Shown: piece by piece, positions 6,193-7,808 of the stretch
How positions within the stretch are numbered: position 1 is the stretch's first letter
Layout of the letters: every line of letters begins with the position of its first letter
NCBI GenBank assembly: GCA_028876585.1
Contig: JAGWRL010000267.1
Location: 1 to 7,808, forward strand
Reading direction: 5' to 3'
Origin: Pseudomonadota bacterium
Lineage (GTDB): Bacteria > Pseudomonadota > Alphaproteobacteria > Rhizobiales > Beijerinckiaceae
Length of the DNA stretch: 7,808 nt
Notes under the pieces: model-generated
The model's input: the letters and a program-made list of their open reading frames with translations, nothing else
Told to the model about the DNA's origin: nothing
Database searches by the model: none
Translations under genes and position numbers: made by a program

Positions 6193-6469
6193 TCTCCGGA
6201 GATCGAAGCGGGCGATTTCGTGCTCGTCATATGCAATCAAGCATAAAACTCGCCATGTCGGTTGGTGCGAATTTGCATCGGCTGATGATGCGCGATTTCG
6301 CGCCTGCGATTTGATTCTCAACAGACAACGGAAAGACGAAATAGTTCCGGTTCGTTAGAAAAGAACCACGATTTCCTCAAAAATTGGACTTCTACGCCGA
6401 CTTTCCTGCGGCAGTGGCGACAATTCACGCGCGGGTGACGCGGATTCGCCGCAATCCGTTCTCGCCGTC

Positions 6470-6531
6470 TTGACGTCGCCGCCGCGCCACCCTACGTCGC
6501 CGGTCGGGGCGCCAAACAGGTTCGGCGTCAA
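6470..6531 (+). promoter_or_regulatory. cysD upstream element: possible promoter or structured leader
   Basis: Two readings compete. TTGACG (6470-6475) looks like a -35 box, with TACGTC (6493-6498) a poor -10 at 17 bases. Alternatively, TTGACGTCG (6470-6478) pairs with CGGCGTCAA (6523-6531) as nine pairs, including one G-U, around an inner GCGCC/GGCGC stem (6484-6488 with 6508-6512). That would make a leader structure some 40 bases before the cysD start. The region is GC-rich, so chance pairing is a real possibility. I recognise no known sulfur riboswitch here. Confidence 0.25.
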
Positions 6532-6559
6532 CTTGGGCGGCGTGGAGCGCGGCCCCGTT

Positions 6560-6564
6560 GGGAG
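6560..6564 (+). promoter_or_regulatory. Ribosome binding site that sets the cysD start
   Basis: GGGAG stands seven bases before the ATG at 6572. An in-frame ATG at 6470 would add 34 residues with no family similarity. The site and the family length both favour 6572. Confidence 0.75.
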
Positions 6565-6571
6565 TTGCCGA

Positions 6572-7480
6572 ATGTCGGGAAATCTGCCGCCCCACCTGCG
6601 GCGCCTAGAAGCGGAATCAATCCACATCATGCGTGAGGTGGTCTCCGAATTTCGCGCGCCGGTGATGTTATATTCAATCGGCAAGGATTCCAGCGCGATG
6701 CTGCACGTCGCGCTGAAGGCGTTTCATCCCGCGCCGTTGCCTTTCCCGCTGTTGCACGTCGACACGACGTGGAAGTTTCGCGAGATGATCGCGTTTCGCG
6801 ACGAGACGGCGCGCCGGCTCGGGCTCGACCTGCGGGTCCATATCAATCAGGACGGCGTGGCGCGCGGCATCAGCCCGATCGCGTCCGGCAGCCAGTTGCA
6901 CACCCAGGTCATGAAGACGGAGGGGCTGCGCCAGGCGCTCGACGCCGGCCAGTTCGACGCGGCGTTCGGCGGCGCGCGGCGCGATGAGGAGAAGAGCCGC
7001 GCCAAGGAGCGCATCTTCTCGCACCGCTCGGCGCAGCACGCCTGGGACCCGCGCAACCAGCGGCCGGAATTGTGGCGCTTGTTCAACACCCGTATTCGCG
7101 AAGGCGAATCGATGCGCGTGTTCCCGCTGTCGAACTGGACCGAACTCGACGTGTGGGAATACGTCAAATACGAGAACATCCCGGTCGTGCCGCTGTATTT
7201 CTCCAAACCGCGCCCCGTGGTCGAGCGCGCCGGCACGCTGATCATGGTCGACGACGAGCGGCTGCCGCTCGAACCCGGCGAGACGCCGAAGATGATGCGC
7301 GTGCGGTTCCGCACGCTCGGCTGCTATCCGCTGTCCGGCGCCGTCGTATCCGAAGCCCAGACGCTCGACGAGATCATCGCCGAGATGAAGGCCTCCACCA
7401 CCTCGGAGCGGCAGGGCCGGCTGATCGACACCGACGAGGCGGGCTCGATGGAGAAGAAGAAGCGCGAGGGATATTTCTGA
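6572..7480 (+). CDS. cysD: Sulfate adenylyltransferase subunit 2 (ATP sulfurylase, CysD)
   Basis: A cytoplasmic subunit that, with the GTPase CysN, makes adenosine 5'-phosphosulfate from ATP and sulfate, the first step of assimilatory sulfate reduction. From the ATG at 6572 the protein has 302 residues, the same length as E. coli CysD, and starts [19 protein letters not shown] in line with that family. The frame stays open upstream to 6470, but that extension has no CysD similarity. The PP-loop SIGKDS is at residues 35-40. Other hallmarks are [13 protein letters not shown] (60-72), [16 protein letters not shown] (132-147), [16 protein letters not shown] (182-197), [10 protein letters not shown] and the C-terminal STTSERQGR...[12 protein letters not shown]. 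The stop overlaps the cysN start by one base (TGATG), implying coupling. No cysH or other sulfur gene lies directly upstream, so this unit seems to start with cysD. Its promoter should lie within 5973-6559. Confidence 0.97.
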   Translation: MSGNLPPHLRRLEAESIHIMREVVSEFRAPVMLYSIGKDSSAMLHVALKAFHPAPLPFPLLHVDTTWKFREMIAFRDETARRLGLDLRVHINQDGVARGISPIASGSQLHTQVMKTEGLRQALDAGQFDAAFGGARRDEEKSRAKERIFSHRSAQHAWDPRNQRPELWRLFNTRIREGESMRVFPLSNWTELDVWEYVKYENIPVVPLYFSKPRPVVERAGTLIMVDDERLPLEPGETPKMMRVRFRTLGCYPLSGAVVSEAQTLDEIIAEMKASTTSERQGRLIDTDEAGSMEKKKREGYF

Positions 7481-7808
7481 TGGCTCTCCCCACCCTGCGT
7501 TTCCTCACCTGCGGCTCGGTCGACGACGGCAAGTCGACGCTGATCGGCCGGCTGTTGTACGAGCAGAAGCTGATCTTCGACGATCAACTCTCGGCGCTGG
7601 AGAAGGATTCGAAAAAGCACGGCACCACCGGCGCCGACATCGACTTCGCGTTGCTAGTTGATGGGCTGGAGGCCGAGCGCGAGCAGGGCATCACCATCGA
7701 CGTCGCCTATCGTTACTTCGCCACCGACAAGCGCTCGTTCATCGTCGCCGATACGCCCGGCCACGAGCAATTCACCCGCAACATGGCGACCGGCGCCTCG
7801 AACGCCGA
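7480..7808 (+). CDS. cysN: Sulfate adenylyltransferase subunit 1 (CysN GTPase), N-terminal part
   Basis: Truncated by the window end; 109 residues are visible. It is a translation-factor-like GTPase that drives APS synthesis by CysD through GTP hydrolysis. The P-loop GSVDDGKST is at residues 12-20, the switch I motif [11 protein letters not shown] at 70-80 and the G3 motif DTPGH at 91-95, all matching CysN. The start ATG (7480-7482) overlaps the cysD stop by one base, and [16 protein letters not shown] is the usual family opening. In many alphaproteobacteria CysN is fused to APS kinase (CysC) at its C-terminus; that part lies outside the window, so fusion cannot be judged. Confidence 0.96.
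   Translation, partial: MALPTLRFLTCGSVDDGKSTLIGRLLYEQKLIFDDQLSALEKDSKKHGTTGADIDFALLVDGLEAEREQGITIDVAYRYFATDKRSFIVADTPGHEQFTRNMATGASNA

Larger units (their letters stand above)
5973..6571. other. Lower-GC intergenic region with hairpins, no convincing gene
   Basis: About 600 bases between the divergent c-di-GMP gene and cysD. Composition drops sharply: 6001-6060 has only 18 G/C of 60, and 6241-6300 about half, against about 65% in the genes. Short open frames exist on both strands (for example 6125-6358) but lack a good ribosome binding site, GC-rich third positions or recognisable motifs. Visible structures are a bulged stem-loop at 6160-6192, palindromes CTTCCGCGGAAG (6061-6072) and TCTCCGGAGA (6193-6202), a GCGCG-ATTT-CGCGC hairpin (6290-6303), and four copies of GCGATTT. 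It must hold promoters for both flanking genes. It could also hold a small RNA or the remnant of a decayed gene; nothing decides between these. Confidence 0.6.

Noticed and set aside
6125..6358. A 77-codon open frame in the gap before cysD
   Set aside because: Arg/Ser-rich composition, no ribosome binding site, codon use unlike the genes, and no family motifs. The opposite strand is also open over much of it, as expected by chance.
6349..6367. Hairpin GGTTC/GAACC as an intrinsic terminator
   Set aside because: The stem is only five pairs and is not followed by a T-tract on either strand. No gene ends nearby.
6470..6571. A 34-residue N-terminal extension of CysD
   Set aside because: The frame is open, but the residues do not resemble CysD. 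GGGAG seven bases before 6572 and the 302-residue family length fix the later start.
5973..6571. A known SAM or sulfur-related riboswitch before cysD
   Set aside because: I could not match any remembered consensus core. Only generic hairpins are visible.

Overview
The window is GC-rich (roughly 65% by eye in the genes) with gene families typical of an alphaproteobacterium, most likely of the Hyphomicrobiales (Rhizobiales). The evidence is a LapG-like transglutaminase-type cysteine peptidase with a secretion signal, a YqjI-type PadR regulator, a GhrA-type reductase and a cysD-cysN pair. The order is inferred from protein family style only. No rRNA, tRNA, CRISPR array, IS element or phage gene was seen.

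Layout. (1) 1-1096, plus strand: the 3' end of a probable pyrimidine-nucleoside (thymidine) phosphorylase gene, coupled by an ATGA overlap to a complete ghrA-like NADPH-type 2-hydroxyacid dehydrogenase. (2) 1127-2762, minus strand: a secreted transglutaminase-like cysteine peptidase followed by a polytopic membrane protein of the LPG-synthase-TM/UPF0104 family. A perfect 11-bp inverted repeat between them covers the second gene's translation start region. (3) 2763-3021: a divergent intergenic region with two 14-bp near-palindromes over the promoter of the next gene. (4) 3022-3582, plus: a PadR/YqjI-like repressor with a His-rich, cysteine-free N-terminus. (5) 3591-5972, minus: a six-helix membrane protein with PAS, GGDEF and EAL domains. 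Both catalytic signatures look intact, but the inhibitory I-site is lost. (6) 5973-6571: a roughly 600-base gap of lower GC with hairpins and a recurring heptamer, and no convincing gene. (7) 6572-7808, plus: cysD and the start of cysN, the ATP sulfurylase of sulfate assimilation.

The genes do not form one pathway. They are separate short units: nucleoside/glyoxylate metabolism, envelope proteins, a metal-type regulator, c-di-GMP turnover and sulfate activation. The clearest regulatory story is autoregulation of the PadR gene through its tandem operator, possibly reaching the divergent peptidase gene. A LapG-family peptidase lies near a c-di-GMP enzyme, which suggests biofilm or adhesin control, but no LapD or LapA partner is in view. 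I found no evidence of a wholly new multi-gene system. The items most worth checking are the PadR operator array, the intercistronic stem at 2070-2120 and the non-coding region before cysD.
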